Assembly: GCA_902581405.1 (NCBI GenBank)
Contig: CACHOJ010000003.1
Coordinates: 39,764-103,763 of the forward strand
Direction of reading: 5' to 3'
Length of the DNA: 64,000 nt
Source: an uncultured Pelagibacteraceae bacterium
GTDB lineage: Bacteria; Pseudomonadota; Alphaproteobacteria; Pelagibacterales; Pelagibacteraceae
The notes under the pieces are model-generated. The model had not been told where the DNA came from. It made no database searches and was given only the letters and a program-made list of their open reading frames with translations. The translations under genes were made by a program, and so were the position numbers. Below, piece by piece: positions 37,812 to 50,500 of the stretch; position 1 is the stretch's first letter; each line of letters opens with the position of its first letter.

Positions 37812-38369
37812 TTAAGCCTCTACCATTGTATTTTCGATTTGTTGTAATTTATTTTTAATAGAAGTGTCAACCATAATACTTCCAACTTGTATTATTAAAC
37901 CTCCAATTAAACTTTTATCATACTTATAGTCTAATTTTATTTTTTTGCTCAGGTTCTCAGCTAATTCATTTTTAATTTTGCTTACTTGATCATCTGATAA
38001 TTCTTTTGAAGATATTAATTCTGCTTTAACCTCACCTCTTTTTTTTGAGCAAGTATCGACAAAATCTTGTAAAATTGATTTAAGATAAAAAAATCTTCTT
38101 TTTAGAATTAAAAATCCTAAAAACTTTGATAACAAAACATTTAATTTATAGATATTTGAAATTTTACTGATTACATTTTGTAAGTCATTTACTGAGTTAG
38201 TGGGGTCTTTTATTAATGACTTAAAATCTTCACTGTCATCTATTAATTTTAATATAGAGATTGATTGATTTTCAATCTCGTCTATTACATTTCCCTCTTT
38301 TGCCAACTCATATAAAGCTAAAGAATATCTGCTAGCTGTGGTTACTGAAAAACTGTTATTTTTGCTCAA
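37812..38369 (-). CDS. atpH: F1 ATP synthase subunit delta
   Basis: A 185-residue peripheral stalk subunit. The N-terminal domain starts ASRYSLALYELAKEGNVID, and the C-terminal end KYDKSLIGGLIIQVGSIMVD is the family signature. The start is TTG (38367-38369): no ATG occurs in the first part of the domain, and AAAGAG lies nine bases upstream. A weak TTG start on the first gene could limit delta synthesis relative to alpha. The gene abuts atpA directly. Confidence 0.93.
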   Translation of the reverse strand: MSKNNSFSVTTASRYSLALYELAKEGNVIDEIENQSISILKLIDDSEDFKSLIKDPTNSVNDLQNVISKISNIYKLNVLLSKFLGFLILKRRFFYLKSILQDFVDTCSKKRGEVKAELISSKELSDDQVSKIKNELAENLSKKIKLDYKYDKSLIGGLIIQVGSIMVDTSIKNKLQQIENTMVEA

Positions 38370-38403
38370 TTTAAACTCTTTGTAATTCGATGATTTTCTG
38401 GAT

Positions 38404-38432
38404 TAAGTAGCATATGAGTATGATGTCTTCAA
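38404..38432 (-). promoter_or_regulatory. atpH: candidate promoter of atpHAGDC
   Basis: In the 98-base gap between priA and atpH, TTGAAG (38427-38432) and TACTTA (38404-38409) lie 17 bases apart on the minus strand, with TGC before the -10 resembling an extended -10. Position and spacing fit; the -10 match is poor. Nothing else is seen in this gap. Confidence 0.35.
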
Positions 38433-38467
38433 GTGCCAGATTTATTATTTAATAACTATTTTGTCTC

Positions 38468-40423
38468 TTAATTAAAGGTTATTGGATCAACATCAACCGT
38501 CAGTTTTATTTTGGGTGGCAATTTATGTTTATTTAATATTTCACTCAAATTTTTCTGAATTTTGGAACCTTTCTTAGATCTTATTAATAATCTTTGTCTG
38601 TACTTACTATTAACTTTATAAATTGGAGCATTGACTGGTCCTAAGACTCTATCTTCAAGAGAATTTATGAGTTTTTTTTTTAAATTTTGTGACTCTTTTT
38701 CTAAAATATTTTCGTTTGATGATGTAAGTATTAAAGAAATAAATCTTTCATATGGTGGCAGATTATTTCTCTCTCTAAGTTTCAATTCATTGTCCAAAAA
38801 AATAAATGGATCATTGTGAGTAATTTGGTTTATAATACTTTTGTTGACACCATATGTTTGAAAATATACTTTAGCAGGTTTTCCAGCTCTACCTGCTCTA
38901 CCTGATAATTGGTGATAAAGTTGAAGATTTTTTTCTGCAGTTCTTAAATCGTGTCCATTTGATGAAAGGTCAATATCCAAGACAACAATACAATTTAAAT
39001 TTGGAAAATGAAAACCTTTAGATATCAATTGTGTACCAATTAAAATATCAACTTCACCATTTAATATACTCTCAAGTTTATCTTTAGATGATTTTTTATT
39101 CATCGTATCACTAGAAAAAATTAATATTTTTTTGTCAGTAAATTTTGTCTTTACTTCTTCAGCAATTCTTTCAACACCAGGCCCACTGAAAACAAAATCA
39201 CAATTACTCCCTTTTATACAATTTCTTTTTAATTTACTTTTGAAACCACAGTAATGACAAAGTAAAGAATTTTTATGTTTATGAAAAACTAAATTAATAG
39301 AACAATTTGGACAAGAATAAACTTTAAAACAATTTTTACATAAAGCATAAGGTGCAAAACCTCTTCTATTCATAAAAAATAAAACTTGATCCTCTTTTTT
39401 TAAGTGATCTTGAACTTTAATGAAAGTTTCTGGAGCAATCCATGATTGCTTGTCTAGTTTATTTTTTTTTAAATCAATTATTTCAAATATTGGATGATTT
39501 GCATCTTTATATCTTTTAGTTAATCTTGAAATTGAATATTTATTTCTTTTTACATTTGAGTATGTTTCAATAGATGGTACTGCAGTTACAAGATTTACAG
39601 GAATTTTTTCAAAGCTCGCTCTGGCTATTGCCATGTCTCTAGCATTGTAAATCACACCTTCGTCTTGTTTATAAGATTGATCATGCTCTTCATCAACTAT
39701 TATTAGCCCTAATTTTTTAAATGGTAGAAATAGAGATGATCTAGCTCCTATAACAACTTTGACTATTCCAGATGAAATACCACTCCAAATAATTTTTTTT
39801 TTTTTTGGAGTTATTCTAGAATGCCAAATAGCTGGCTTAAAACCAAAAAAATCCTCAAATTTTTTTTCGAACTCTGTAGTTAGTCCAATTTCAGGCAACA
39901 AAATTAGAGCTTGTTTGCCTTTTTTTAACATTTCCTCTATTTGCTTAAAATATACAATAGTTTTTCCAGATCCAGTTGTTCCTTGGAGTAGATGAACTCT
40001 AAATTCGTCAATTTTTTCTAACATCTCTTTTGATACTCTTTCTTGATCTCCAGAAAGTCTAAAGGTTTGAGTATTACTTTTATTATTAAAGATTAAATAC
40101 TCCTTGTCATCAAATTTTGGTATTGCATCTCCTCCGAGCAAATGAAGTTTTAAAGACATACCAACGGGCACTAAATTGTAACTTGAGAACCAATTTAAAA
40201 ATTTTATTGTCTCTATTTTTAGAGGATCTACTTTTATAATAGACTTAATTTTTTTAAGTTTATATCTTTTTTGAGTTTTTTTTTCATATAAATTCCAGAT
40301 AACGCCAGTTAAATTTTTTTTTCCAAAAGGAACTTTTACATAAGTACCTGGGCTAAGTTTTTTGTCGCTTTCATAAGTAAACGGATAATTAAAAATATTT
40401 GGAAGTAAAACTGGAACTTGCAT
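38468..40423 (-). CDS. priA: primosomal protein N' (replication restart helicase PriA)
   Basis: A 651-residue superfamily 2 helicase that reloads the replisome at stalled forks. Walker A is LLQGTTGSGKTIVY and Walker B is IIVDEEHDQSYKQD. The zinc-binding Cys cluster CKNCFKVYSCPNC with LLCHYCGFKSK and GSNC is complete, and GTQLISKGFHFPN and QLSGRAGRAGKP are helicase motifs V and VI. It is shorter than E. coli PriA (732) through a compact N-terminal domain, which still begins VPVLLPNIFNYPFTY. The upstream sulfotransferase gene stops directly before its ATG. Confidence 0.95.
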   Translation of the reverse strand: MQVPVLLPNIFNYPFTYESDKKLSPGTYVKVPFGKKNLTGVIWNLYEKKTQKRYKLKKIKSIIKVDPLKIETIKFLNWFSSYNLVPVGMSLKLHLLGGDAIPKFDDKEYLIFNNKSNTQTFRLSGDQERVSKEMLEKIDEFRVHLLQGTTGSGKTIVYFKQIEEMLKKGKQALILLPEIGLTTEFEKKFEDFFGFKPAIWHSRITPKKKKIIWSGISSGIVKVVIGARSSLFLPFKKLGLIIVDEEHDQSYKQDEGVIYNARDMAIARASFEKIPVNLVTAVPSIETYSNVKRNKYSISRLTKRYKDANHPIFEIIDLKKNKLDKQSWIAPETFIKVQDHLKKEDQVLFFMNRRGFAPYALCKNCFKVYSCPNCSINLVFHKHKNSLLCHYCGFKSKLKRNCIKGSNCDFVFSGPGVERIAEEVKTKFTDKKILIFSSDTMNKKSSKDKLESILNGEVDILIGTQLISKGFHFPNLNCIVVLDIDLSSNGHDLRTAEKNLQLYHQLSGRAGRAGKPAKVYFQTYGVNKSIINQITHNDPFIFLDNELKLRERNNLPPYERFISLILTSSNENILEKESQNLKKKLINSLEDRVLGPVNAPIYKVNSKYRQRLLIRSKKGSKIQKNLSEILNKHKLPPKIKLTVDVDPITFN

Positions 40424-41776
40424 TTATTTTAACCAGCTATATTTATCTTTATAATTCTCAAACAAATCATAATACTGTGAATATTTCTTAGAATCATAAC
40501 TGGTAATCTTGTTTCTAATTTGAATATTACTCGTTGTTCTAATATCCAGATCAACTCTCTTATAATACTCAAGAACATAGGAGTTCCATTTGATGTTGCA
40601 AAAATTAAATATCTCTTTTGAAACTTCCTCCTTGTTATTCGTTAAATATTCTAAAGAAATATCAAAAATTTTATCTGGATATTTTTTTTTGAAGTAATCC
40701 ATTATATTTTTATAGTTTTCAACATAACTTATTATATTTTCTATACTATGAGTCCATGAGATATCAGGCAATAATGATTGGTAAATTCCGACTATTGAGT
40801 CCTTAAGATTCCTGTGACAATGTAAAAAACGAGCTTTAGGAAAGATTTTTAATATAAATTCTATATTAAAAAAATTTTCCAAAGATTTATCCACAAAATT
40901 CTTTGTTTTACTTTCAATTAATGAAAACTGAGAATATTTTTTATTTATAAAATCTTTGAATTCATTAACTTTAAAATCGAATGTTTTTTTGTTCTCAATA
41001 TTTGATAATATTTTATGTGAAAGTTGATTTATTATTCCCATATTAATAAAAGAACATTCTCCAAATGATGGAATTTTATCTTCAGAAGAAGTAATAATTG
41101 CCTCAATTAACGTAGATCCAGATCTTGGCAGACCTATAATAAATATTGGCGAAATTTCATCAAATAAATGAGCTTTATTATCATTATCTATGAAATTGCT
41201 TTGATTGTAATGCTCTAAAATTATTTGTGAATAATACTTTTGTGATTGTAAATTATACTCTTTTTTAAAATCAAAACAGAGATTGTGAGCATTATTTAAA
41301 AAAATCAATTCCTTATCAATGTTACCTTTTTTCTTCTCCTTTTTAGATATCAAAAATTCAGATAAAAACTTTTCTAAAACGTTTGCTTTCGGGCTCTCAT
41401 TAATTTGTTTAATAACTTCAAAATGGCTCTTTTTGAGAAAATTAGGATTTAATGTAAAAATTCCATAGTAAGCTCTTATGTCTTTTATATTTATATCCAA
41501 AACTTTGAGATAAGTTAATAATGATTTTTCTACAAAACCTGTAGACTGTTCCAAGTATGCAATTTTTAAATATGTATTTAAGGATCTGGGATCTATTTTT
41601 TTACATTTTTCAAAATATTTTAAACTTTCTTTAGTTTTTTTTAATTCAAAATTAATGACTCCAAGGTTATAGTTAATCTCAAAATCATTATTATTTTTAT
41701 TTAAATCTAGAAATACTTTTTCAGCATCCTTAAAATTTTTTTGTGAAAGAAATTTTTTACCTAAATCTATACTCAT
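40424..41776 (-). CDS. TPR-containing sulfotransferase
   Basis: About 450 residues. The first 130 contain TPR-like helical repeats (EINYNLGVINFELKKTKESL and following). From about 210 comes a PAPS-dependent sulfotransferase domain with the 5'-phosphosulfate loop IIGLPRSGSTLIEAII and the 3'-phosphate segment FLHCHRNLKDSIVGIYQ. Such fused proteins are common in marine alphaproteobacteria, but their acceptors (protein tyrosine, saccharide or small molecule) are not known. No signal peptide or membrane segment is evident. I start at the ATG at 41776; a GTG five codons earlier is possible. It abuts priA, so it may be co-transcribed with that gene for no functional reason. Confidence 0.83.
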   Translation of the reverse strand: MSIDLGKKFLSQKNFKDAEKVFLDLNKNNNDFEINYNLGVINFELKKTKESLKYFEKCKKIDPRSLNTYLKIAYLEQSTGFVEKSLLTYLKVLDINIKDIRAYYGIFTLNPNFLKKSHFEVIKQINESPKANVLEKFLSEFLISKKEKKKGNIDKELIFLNNAHNLCFDFKKEYNLQSQKYYSQIILEHYNQSNFIDNDNKAHLFDEISPIFIIGLPRSGSTLIEAIITSSEDKIPSFGECSFINMGIINQLSHKILSNIENKKTFDFKVNEFKDFINKKYSQFSLIESKTKNFVDKSLENFFNIEFILKIFPKARFLHCHRNLKDSIVGIYQSLLPDISWTHSIENIISYVENYKNIMDYFKKKYPDKIFDISLEYLTNNKEEVSKEIFNFCNIKWNSYVLEYYKRVDLDIRTTSNIQIRNKITSYDSKKYSQYYDLFENYKDKYSWLK

Positions 41777-41835
41777 TCTTAAATATATCACTTCTTTGTA
41801 ATTAATATAATGAAAGATATTATTTTAAGTATAGT

Positions 41836-43230
41836 TTAAGAGTGGATCTGTCTTTTATCTACAGATAATGCTGCTTCCTTAATTGCCTCTGAAAAAGTTG
41901 GATGTGCGTGACAAGTTCTTGCGATATCCTCAGAGCTTGCTCCAAACTCCATAGCAATAGACATCTCAGCGATCATTTCTCCAGCATGTGGACCAATAAT
42001 ATGAACGCCTAGAACACGATCTGTTGAGCTATCAGCTAATATTTTTACAAACCCCTCGGGTTCATTTATTGCCTTAGCTCTTGAATTTGCCATGAAAGGA
42101 AATTTTCCAATTTTATAACCTATGTTTTTTTCATTTAGCTGCTCCTCATTTTCACCTACATAAGCAACTTCTGGGGATGTATATATTACTCCTGGTATCA
42201 AGTTATAATTAACATGTCCAGATTGACCTGCAATAAGTTCTGCAACAGCGATCCCCTCTTCTTCTGCCTTATGTGCTAGCATAGGACCATCTATTACATC
42301 ACCTATTGCATAAATATTTTTTATATTTGTCTCAAAATTTTTATCAACTTTAATTCTCCCTTTTTTATCAAGAATAACACCAATATTATCTAAATTTAAA
42401 TTATCAGTATAAGGTTTTCGACCCACTGAAATAAGAACCACATCAGCTTCTAACTTACTTTTTTTTCCTTCGTTTGAAATTTCTACAACAACTCCTTCAC
42501 TATTTTTAGAAATTTTTTCGACCTTAGTATTTAAATCAAATTTAATATTTTGTTTTTTCAAAATTTTCATAAACTCGTTAGAAATTTCTTTATCTAATCC
42601 TGGAGTAATATGATCAAGATACTCTACAACTTGTACTTCAGTTCCCAATCGCGACCAAACTGATCCCATTTCTAAACCAATATATCCACCACCTACAACA
42701 ATCATTTTTTTTGGTAGTTTAGAAATGGATAATGCACCAGTAGAAGATAATATTTGCTTTTCATCAAACTCTATACCAGGAAGAGGTAAAGGGGCTGAGC
42801 CAGTACTAATTATTATTTTGTTCGATTTTATTTTTGTCTCTTGATTATTATTTTTTACTAATATTTCATCTTTAGTTTTTAATGTTCCAGTCCCTTTAAT
42901 GTATGTAACCTTATTTTTTTTAAACAAAAATTCCACGCCTTTTGTCAACGTTGATACAGATTTTTCTTTATTTTCCATCATTTTTTTTAAATTTAATTTA
43001 ATCTCACCTGTCTCAATACCAATATTGGCAAAGTTTTTAGCTTTATGAAAATTCTCAGATAGATTTAATAAACTTTTTGATGGTATACATCCAATATTCA
43101 AACAAGTTCCTCCTAAAGATCCCCTTGACTCAATACATGCAGTGTTTAAGCCTAATTGAGCTAATCTTATAGCACAAACGTATCCTGCAGGACCACCACC
43201 AATTACAGTAACATCAAATTTCTCAGCCAT
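41836..43230 (-). CDS. lpd: dihydrolipoyl dehydrogenase (E3)
   Basis: The FAD enzyme that reoxidises lipoamide in 2-oxo acid dehydrogenases. The 464-residue protein has IGGGPAGYVCAIRLAQLG, the redox disulfide C43-C48 in GGTCLNIGCIPSK, the NAD loop VVGGGYIGLEMGSVW and the catalytic His-Glu pair in HAHPTFSEAIKEA. The gene starts on the sucB stop (TAATG), so this copy serves the 2-oxoglutarate dehydrogenase complex and probably others too. A 59-base gap without a clear terminator follows. Confidence 0.97.
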   Translation of the reverse strand: MAEKFDVTVIGGGPAGYVCAIRLAQLGLNTACIESRGSLGGTCLNIGCIPSKSLLNLSENFHKAKNFANIGIETGEIKLNLKKMMENKEKSVSTLTKGVEFLFKKNKVTYIKGTGTLKTKDEILVKNNNQETKIKSNKIIISTGSAPLPLPGIEFDEKQILSSTGALSISKLPKKMIVVGGGYIGLEMGSVWSRLGTEVQVVEYLDHITPGLDKEISNEFMKILKKQNIKFDLNTKVEKISKNSEGVVVEISNEGKKSKLEADVVLISVGRKPYTDNLNLDNIGVILDKKGRIKVDKNFETNIKNIYAIGDVIDGPMLAHKAEEEGIAVAELIAGQSGHVNYNLIPGVIYTSPEVAYVGENEEQLNEKNIGYKIGKFPFMANSRAKAINEPEGFVKILADSSTDRVLGVHIIGPHAGEMIAEMSIAMEFGASSEDIARTCHAHPTFSEAIKEAALSVDKRQIHS

Positions 43231-44570
43231 TATATATTTAAAAATAATCTCCTTGGGTCCTCAAGATTTTCCTTAACGGTTTTTAGAAATGTGACGGACT
43301 CTTTTCCATCTATAATTCTGTGATCATATGATAATGCTAAATACATTATAGGTTTAATTTTTATTTCACCATTAACATTAACTGGTCTTTCTACAATATT
43401 ATGCATTCCCAATACTCCAGATTGAGGTGGGTTTAAAATAGGAGTTGATAACATCGAACCATATACTCCACCATTACTAATTGTGAATGTTCCTCCCTGA
43501 AGATCCTCAATTGATAAATTTCCACTATTGGCTTTTTCTGAAAGTCTTTTAATTTCTTTTTCTATATCAGCAAATGACATTTCGTCCGCATTTCTCAAAA
43601 CTGGTACAACCAACCCTTTATCAGTGCCAACTGCAAAACTTATATTATAATAATTTTTGTAAATAATATCTTCACCTTCAATTTCAGCATTTATTGCTGG
43701 AAATAATTTTAAGCCAACGACACAGGCTTTTACAAAAAATGACATTAATCCTAACTTAATTCCATATCTACTTTTAAAATCTTCTTGGTTGTCCTTTCTC
43801 ATCGACATTATATTAGACATATCAACTTCATTAAAAGTTGTTAACATTGCTGCATTTTCTTGCGCTTGTTTAAGTCTTTTAGCTATAGTTTGTCTTAACC
43901 TTGTCATTTTAATTCTCTCTTCTTCACCGTATTGAATTCTTCTTTGACTAGGTTGTGGATTTGTTCCCATCAAGCTTAAAAGGTCACCTTTTAATACTCT
44001 ACCATCTCTTCCTGTACCTTTAACCTTTTCCACATCAATATTATTTTCAGCAGCAATTTTTCTCACCGCTGGTGAAAGAACAATAGGATTAACTTTTGTA
44101 GTTTCGTTTGTTTGAACTTCGTCAGTTAGTAGAAGAGGTTCTTCATTAACCTCATCTAAAAGTTCCATTGGCTCTTCTTTGCTAGTTGCAGAAATTTTAC
44201 CTAATTTTGGAGTAGGTTTTTTCTCTATTTCTAGATTTATTACGTTTGTATTTTCTTCTTTTATTAGATCTTCAGGAACGGTTTCTACTTCTTTTTCTTG
44301 CTTTGAGGATGTTTTTTTCTCTACATTTGATTTCCCTTCAGAAACATAACCTAGCACTGCCCCAACTTCAACAGTATCTCCATCTTTTGAGTTAATTTCT
44401 GATAAAATTCCACTTAATGGTGATGGAACTTCTAAGTTAACCTTATCAGTCTCAAGTTCGACAATAGCTTCATCTGCTTCAACTGGATCTCCAACTTTTT
44501 TAAGCCATTTTGAAACAGTTGCTTCTGTAATACTCTCACCTAATGCAGGAACTAATATTTTTTCACTCAT
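43230..44570 (-). CDS. sucB: 2-oxoglutarate dehydrogenase E2, dihydrolipoyl succinyltransferase
   Basis: A 446-residue E2 core. The lipoyl domain has the lipoylated Lys43 in [14 protein letters not shown] long acidic and Lys-rich linker (about 85-180) follows, then the E3-binding unit [16 protein letters not shown] with [14 protein letters not shown], and the acyltransferase domain with the catalytic His and Asp in [12 protein letters not shown]. The ATG at 44570 lies eight bases inside sucA. An upstream TTG two codons earlier is less likely because ATGAGTGAAAAA gives the family N-terminus [13 protein letters not shown]. The order sucA-sucB-lpd fits one complex. Confidence 0.96.
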   Translation of the reverse strand: MSEKILVPALGESITEATVSKWLKKVGDPVEADEAIVELETDKVNLEVPSPLSGILSEINSKDGDTVEVGAVLGYVSEGKSNVEKKTSSKQEKEVETVPEDLIKEENTNVINLEIEKKPTPKLGKISATSKEEPMELLDEVNEEPLLLTDEVQTNETTKVNPIVLSPAVRKIAAENNIDVEKVKGTGRDGRVLKGDLLSLMGTNPQPSQRRIQYGEEERIKMTRLRQTIAKRLKQAQENAAMLTTFNEVDMSNIMSMRKDNQEDFKSRYGIKLGLMSFFVKACVVGLKLFPAINAEIEGEDIIYKNYYNISFAVGTDKGLVVPVLRNADEMSFADIEKEIKRLSEKANSGNLSIEDLQGGTFTISNGGVYGSMLSTPILNPPQSGVLGMHNIVERPVNVNGEIKIKPIMYLALSYDHRIIDGKESVTFLKTVKENLEDPRRLFLNI

Positions 44571-47463
44571 TATCAAAAACTTTTTTTATAATCTCTTCTT
44601 GTTCTACCATATGCCTTTTTGCATAGCCAGTTGCGGGAGATGCATCAGGATTTCTTCCTATATAAGAAATATTATTATTTTTAGCTTTAATAGTTTCTAA
44701 TGTCCATTGAATATAATCTCTCACTGAAAACCATGCTCCCATATTTTTTGGTTCTTCTTGGCACCAATAAAATTTAGCATTATTTGAGTAAGGCTTAAGC
44801 TCTTTGACTAAGCTTTTTACGGGAAAAGGATATAATTGTTCTATTCTAAAGAAGATCACATCATCTCTTTTAATTTTTTCTCTTGCAGCTAATAAGTCAA
44901 AATAAACTTTTCCAGAACAAAGAATAACTTTTTTAATTTCTGCAGGTTTTTTCAATTTTATAAAATTTTTAGAATTTTCATTTAGTGCGTGGTCCCATAA
45001 AATTCGGTGAAATGAAGTTTGCTTATTAAAATCCTCAATACTTGAAACACAATATTTGTTTCTTAAAAGTGACTTTGGTGTCATCAAAACTAAGGGTTTT
45101 CTAAAGTCACGATGAATCTGTCTTCTAAGAGCATGAAAGTAATTAGCTGGAGTTGTGCAATTCATCACTTGAAGATTATCATTAGCACACAACTGTAAAA
45201 ATCTTTCTAATCTTGCAGATGAATGCTCGGGACCCTGACCTTCATATCCATGAGGTAATAACATTACTAAACCAGAGGCTCTCTGCCATTTTCTTTCACC
45301 TGAAGATATAAATTGATCTATTATAACTTGTGCTCCATTAGCAAAATCACCAAATTGCGCTTCCCAGATTGTTAATGTATTAGGCTCAACTAAACTATAA
45401 CCATACTCAAAACCAAGAACTGCTAACTCCGATAAGAAACTATCTACAATTTCGAATTTCTTTTGATTTTTTGAAATACTATTTAAAGGTATATACCTAG
45501 TATTATCTAATTGATTACGTAAAACTGAGTGCCTTTGGCTAAAAGTTCCTCTTCCAGAGTCTTGACCTACAAACCTTACTGGGAAACCCTCTTCCAACAA
45601 TGAACCAAAAGCAAGTGCTTCTGCTGATGACCAATCAATATTAAAACCTTGATCAATTGTTTTTTTTCTGTTTTGAAATATTTTACTAATAGTCTTGTGA
45701 ACAGTAGTTTCGTTAGGAATTACATTTATTTTATCTGAGATATTTCTTAATAAATCAGGATCCGAACCTGTAATTCCCTTTTTATCTTTTCCTTTTTTAG
45801 GCTTATAACTCGACCAAGCACCTTCAAACCATTCTATTTTTGGTTTATAATCTTTTGCAGTTTTAAATTGATCATCTAACAAAGTTTTAAATTTATTAAT
45901 TTGATTATTTAAATCATTTTCTGAGAGTAAATCCTCATCTATAAGTTTTGATCCATAAATTTTTGCCGTGGAAGGATGTGACCTTATTTTTTTGTACATG
46001 AGAGGTTGAGTAAAAGATGGCTCATCTCCCTCATTATGTCCAAATCTTCTATAACAAACTAAATCTAAAACCACATCTCGATTAAATTTAAGCCTGAACT
46101 CTGTTGCAATTCTTGATCCATAAACTACAGCCTCTGGATCATCACCGTTAACGTGAATTATTGGCGCTTCAACCATTTTAGCAATATCTGATGGGTGAGG
46201 TGAAGATCTTGCAAATCTTGGACTAGTTGTAAATCCAATTTGGTTATTTACAATTATATGAATTGTTCCACCAGTATTATGCCCTGGTAAACCAGACATG
46301 GCAAAACATTCAGCTACAACACCTTGTCCTGCAAAAGCGGCATCTCCATGAATTAAAATTGGAATAACCTTATTTCTTTTTACATCCTTGTGAAAAAATT
46401 GTTTTGCTCTAGTTTGACCTAAGACAACTGGATTGACAGCCTCTAAATGTGAAGGATTGTCAGTAAGACTTACATGAACTACATTTCCATCAAATTCTCT
46501 ATCGGAAGATGCTCCCAAATGATATTTCACATCACCGGCGCTATCTTCCTCGGTATTATTTATTTCACCAGCAAACTCGTTAAATATTCTTTTATATGAT
46601 TTTTGTAAAACGTTAGCTAAAACATTTAGTCTTCCCCTGTGGGACATACCAATTTTAACTTCTTTAATATTTGACTGACCACCAATTTTAATTATTTGCT
46701 CTAACGCAGGTATCAAACTTTCACCACCGTCAAGACCAAATCTTTTTGATCCCACATATTTTGTGTGTAAAAATTTTTCAAAACCCTCGGCTTGTATTAA
46801 TTTATTTAAGATTGCATTTTTTCCATTTACTGTAAATTTCAATGCATTTTCATCTTTTTCAACTCTATCACGAAACCATTTTCTCTCTGTTGGATTTGAA
46901 ATATGCATATATTCATAACCAATATTTCCACAATAAATTTTTCTTAATACAGAGAGAATTTCTTTTATGTTAGAATATTCTTTATTTAAGACACCATCTA
47001 AGTAAATTTTTTTACTATAATCATCTTTTTTAAATCCATAATTTTCAGGATGTAGTTCGTCAAGATACTCACTTTCTCTCATTTCTAATGGATCAACTTT
47101 TGATAATAAATGACCACGCTGTCTATAGGCTCTAATCAAAGAGACTGCTTTAATAGAATTACTGTTACTTGCAACTATATCGTTTTGATCTATTTTTTTA
47201 TTTTGACTTTCTAGAATTTCAATTTCATTTTCAAGTATTTTACTCTCATCAATTTTATTTTTTCTTGGACTCCAAGATGGTCCATTAACCTCTTTAACAA
47301 TTGAATTAATATCATCGCCAATATCAATAAAATATTTTTTCCAACTCTCAGGTAAATTTGGATCATTATTTACATACTTCACATACATTTGTTCTATAAA
47401 TGCACTATTTGATTTGTTAAGAAATGAAGTTTTTTTGTATTCTAAATTTTTAGATGATGACAT
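44563..47463 (-). CDS. sucA: 2-oxoglutarate dehydrogenase E1
   Basis: The thiamin-diphosphate enzyme that decarboxylates 2-oxoglutarate and passes succinyl groups to SucB. About 966 residues: the N-terminal segment [22 protein letters not shown] is split here, then [38 protein letters not shown], and the late [19 protein letters not shown]. The chosen ATG at 47463 gives [11 protein letters not shown], in keeping with the family. Starting at 47499 would add twelve hydrophobic residues and no motif. A 32-base gap to sucD holds TATAAT but no matched -35. Confidence 0.96.
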   Translation of the reverse strand: MSSSKNLEYKKTSFLNKSNSAFIEQMYVKYVNNDPNLPESWKKYFIDIGDDINSIVKEVNGPSWSPRKNKIDESKILENEIEILESQNKKIDQNDIVASNSNSIKAVSLIRAYRQRGHLLSKVDPLEMRESEYLDELHPENYGFKKDDYSKKIYLDGVLNKEYSNIKEILSVLRKIYCGNIGYEYMHISNPTERKWFRDRVEKDENALKFTVNGKNAILNKLIQAEGFEKFLHTKYVGSKRFGLDGGESLIPALEQIIKIGGQSNIKEVKIGMSHRGRLNVLANVLQKSYKRIFNEFAGEINNTEEDSAGDVKYHLGASSDREFDGNVVHVSLTDNPSHLEAVNPVVLGQTRAKQFFHKDVKRNKVIPILIHGDAAFAGQGVVAECFAMSGLPGHNTGGTIHIIVNNQIGFTTSPRFARSSPHPSDIAKMVEAPIIHVNGDDPEAVVYGSRIATEFRLKFNRDVVLDLVCYRRFGHNEGDEPSFTQPLMYKKIRSHPSTAKIYGSKLIDEDLLSENDLNNQINKFKTLLDDQFKTAKDYKPKIEWFEGAWSSYKPKKGKDKKGITGSDPDLLRNISDKINVIPNETTVHKTISKIFQNRKKTIDQGFNIDWSSAEALAFGSLLEEGFPVRFVGQDSGRGTFSQRHSVLRNQLDNTRYIPLNSISKNQKKFEIVDSFLSELAVLGFEYGYSLVEPNTLTIWEAQFGDFANGAQVIIDQFISSGERKWQRASGLVMLLPHGYEGQGPEHSSARLERFLQLCANDNLQVMNCTTPANYFHALRRQIHRDFRKPLVLMTPKSLLRNKYCVSSIEDFNKQTSFHRILWDHALNENSKNFIKLKKPAEIKKVILCSGKVYFDLLAAREKIKRDDVIFFRIEQLYPFPVKSLVKELKPYSNNAKFYWCQEEPKNMGAWFSVRDYIQWTLETIKAKNNNISYIGRNPDASPATGYAKRHMVEQEEIIKKVFDNE

Positions 47464-47495
47464 TTTAAATATAATTATACACGAATAAGGTGTTA

Positions 47496-48371
47496 TCAAT
47501 TAGACAATTTATTCAATAGAGTTATTCCAATTTCAGATGGTGATTTTGCCATTGTAATACCAGATTTTTCCATAATTTTAATTTTTTCATCAGCGTTACC
47601 TTTTCCCCCTGATATTATTGCACCAGCATGACCCATTCTTCTACCAGGTGGTGCTGTAATTCCAGCTACAAATCCAACCATTGGTTTTTTAATCTTATGA
47701 TTTTTTATAAATTCAGCGGCTTCTTCTTCAGCAGTTCCTCCGATTTCACCAATCATGACTATAGACTCAGTTTCTTCATCATTTAAAAACAGATCTAGAC
47801 AATCAATAAAATTTGTACCATTTATTGGATCTCCACCTATTCCTATACATGTAGATTGACCGAGGCCATTTTCTGAAGTTTGGGCTACAGCCTCGTAAGT
47901 TAATGTTCCTGATCTAGAAACAATACCTACTGTTCCTTTTTTATGAATATTTCCAGGCATTATTCCAATTTTACATTCATCAGGAGTTATTATACCTGGA
48001 CAGTTGGGACCAATAAGTCTTGATTTAGAGTTCGAAAGTTTTCTTTTTACTTTTAGCATGTCTAAAACTGGAATTCCCTCACTTATACATACAATCAATT
48101 CTATAGAAGAATCTATTGCCTCTATAATTGCTGAAGCTGCAAACTTTGCAGGAACATAAATCATTGTTGCATTTGCACCTGTCTTATCTTTGGCTTCTTT
48201 AACAGTATTGAATACTGGTCTTTCCAAATGAATTTGGCCTCCTTTTTTAGGAGTAACTCCACCAACTAAGTTAGTCCCATATTTAATAGATTGTTCAGAG
48301 TGAAAGGTTCCATGGGCACCTGTGAAACCCTGGCAAATTACTTTAGTATCTTTGTTTATTAAGACAGACAT
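47496..48371 (-). CDS. sucD: succinyl-CoA synthetase subunit alpha
   Basis: The 291-residue subunit carrying the phosphohistidine, H248 in [14 protein letters not shown], and the CoA-binding N-terminus [31 protein letters not shown] and [11 protein letters not shown] are also conserved. It couples succinyl-CoA cleavage to ATP or GTP formation with SucC. Its ATG overlaps the sucC stop by one base. It lies between sucC and sucA in the TCA run. Confidence 0.98.
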   Translation of the reverse strand: MSVLINKDTKVICQGFTGAHGTFHSEQSIKYGTNLVGGVTPKKGGQIHLERPVFNTVKEAKDKTGANATMIYVPAKFAASAIIEAIDSSIELIVCISEGIPVLDMLKVKRKLSNSKSRLIGPNCPGIITPDECKIGIMPGNIHKKGTVGIVSRSGTLTYEAVAQTSENGLGQSTCIGIGGDPINGTNFIDCLDLFLNDEETESIVMIGEIGGTAEEEAAEFIKNHKIKKPMVGFVAGITAPPGRRMGHAGAIISGGKGNADEKIKIMEKSGITMAKSPSEIGITLLNKLSN

Positions 48372-49531
48372 TATTTTATAGCCTCGACTATTTTTTTTGC
48401 TGCATCAGATAAATCATTTGCGGAAATAATCTCTAATCCTGAATTATCTAAAATTTCTTTTCCCTCTTTGAAATTTGTGCCTGCTAGTCTCACAACTAAA
48501 GGAACTTTTATTTTTATTTCTTTTGCCGCATCTATAACACCTTGAGCGAGCACATCACATCTCATTATTCCCCCAAAAATATTTATTAGTATTCCTTTTA
48601 CATTTTTATCAGATAAGATAATTTTAAATGCAGCTGAAACTTTTTCTTTGGATGCGCCACCGCCTACGTCTAAAAAATTTGCAGGTTCTTCTCCATACAA
48701 TTTAATAATATCCATGGTGGCCATTGCTAATCCAGCACCATTTACCATACATCCTATATTTCCATCCAATTTAATGTATGCTAGATCATGTTTGCTTGCT
48801 TCAATTTCAATTTCTTCTTCTTCATTAAAATCTCTAAGTTTCTGAATTTCTGGATGTTTAAATAATGCATTTTCGTCAAAAGTCATCTTTGCATCCAAAC
48901 ATACAATTTTGTTTTTTTTGGTTAAAATGAGAGGATTTATCTCTACTAAATTTGCATCTGTATCAATGAACATTTTGTAAATTGATTTTATTAAATTGAT
49001 TGCTTGTTTGCTTGCATCGTTGTCTAAATCAAAAATTTTAATAATTTTGTTACAGTCTTCCTCCGAAATACTTTCATTAAAATCTACTTTAGTAGTGTTT
49101 ATTTTCTCTGGTGATTTTACAGCAACTTCCTCAATATTCATTCCACCCTGATCGCTGGAAATAAATGCAATTTTTGCAGAAGCTCTATCAACAAGACAAG
49201 AAAGATAGAATTCTTTTTCTATTTCTGATGCAGTTTCAACATACAATCTTTTCACCTCTCTTCCTGAGGGTCCAGTTTGATGAGTAACTAATGTTTTACC
49301 AAACAATTTTTTCGCTTCCTCTTCCAAAAGAGCAATGTTATCAACAATTTTTACTCCTCCAGCCTTTCCTCTACCTCCTGCATGAATTTGAGCTTTTAAT
49401 ACATACTTATCAGCTTTGAGATTTTTTACTTTTTCAATTAATTCATTTACATTAAGAGCATAAACGCCTTCGGGTACAACCGCGCCATACTTTTTAAGTA
49501 TTTCTTTTGCTTGGTGCTCGTGGATATTCAT
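48371..49531 (-). CDS. sucC: succinyl-CoA synthetase subunit beta
   Basis: A 386-residue ATP-grasp subunit. [16 protein letters not shown] opens the protein, [14 protein letters not shown] binds nucleotide, and [22 protein letters not shown] and [15 protein letters not shown] are the succinate and CoA segments. It abuts mdh and overlaps sucD (TAATG). The nucleotide preference (ADP or GDP) is not decided by sequence here. Confidence 0.98.
   Translation of the reverse strand: MNIHEHQAKEILKKYGAVVPEGVYALNVNELIEKVKNLKADKYVLKAQIHAGGRGKAGGVKIVDNIALLEEEAKKLFGKTLVTHQTGPSGREVKRLYVETASEIEKEFYLSCLVDRASAKIAFISSDQGGMNIEEVAVKSPEKINTTKVDFNESISEEDCNKIIKIFDLDNDASKQAINLIKSIYKMFIDTDANLVEINPLILTKKNKIVCLDAKMTFDENALFKHPEIQKLRDFNEEEEIEIEASKHDLAYIKLDGNIGCMVNGAGLAMATMDIIKLYGEEPANFLDVGGGASKEKVSAAFKIILSDKNVKGILINIFGGIMRCDVLAQGVIDAAKEIKIKVPLVVRLAGTNFKEGKEILDNSGLEIISANDLSDAAKKIVEAIK

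Positions 49532-50500
<969 letters not shown>

Noticed and set aside
47464..47499. Longer sucA start at 47499
   Set aside because: The extra twelve residues are unlike the family N-terminus and leave no leader after sucD; the ATG at 47463 gives the expected start.
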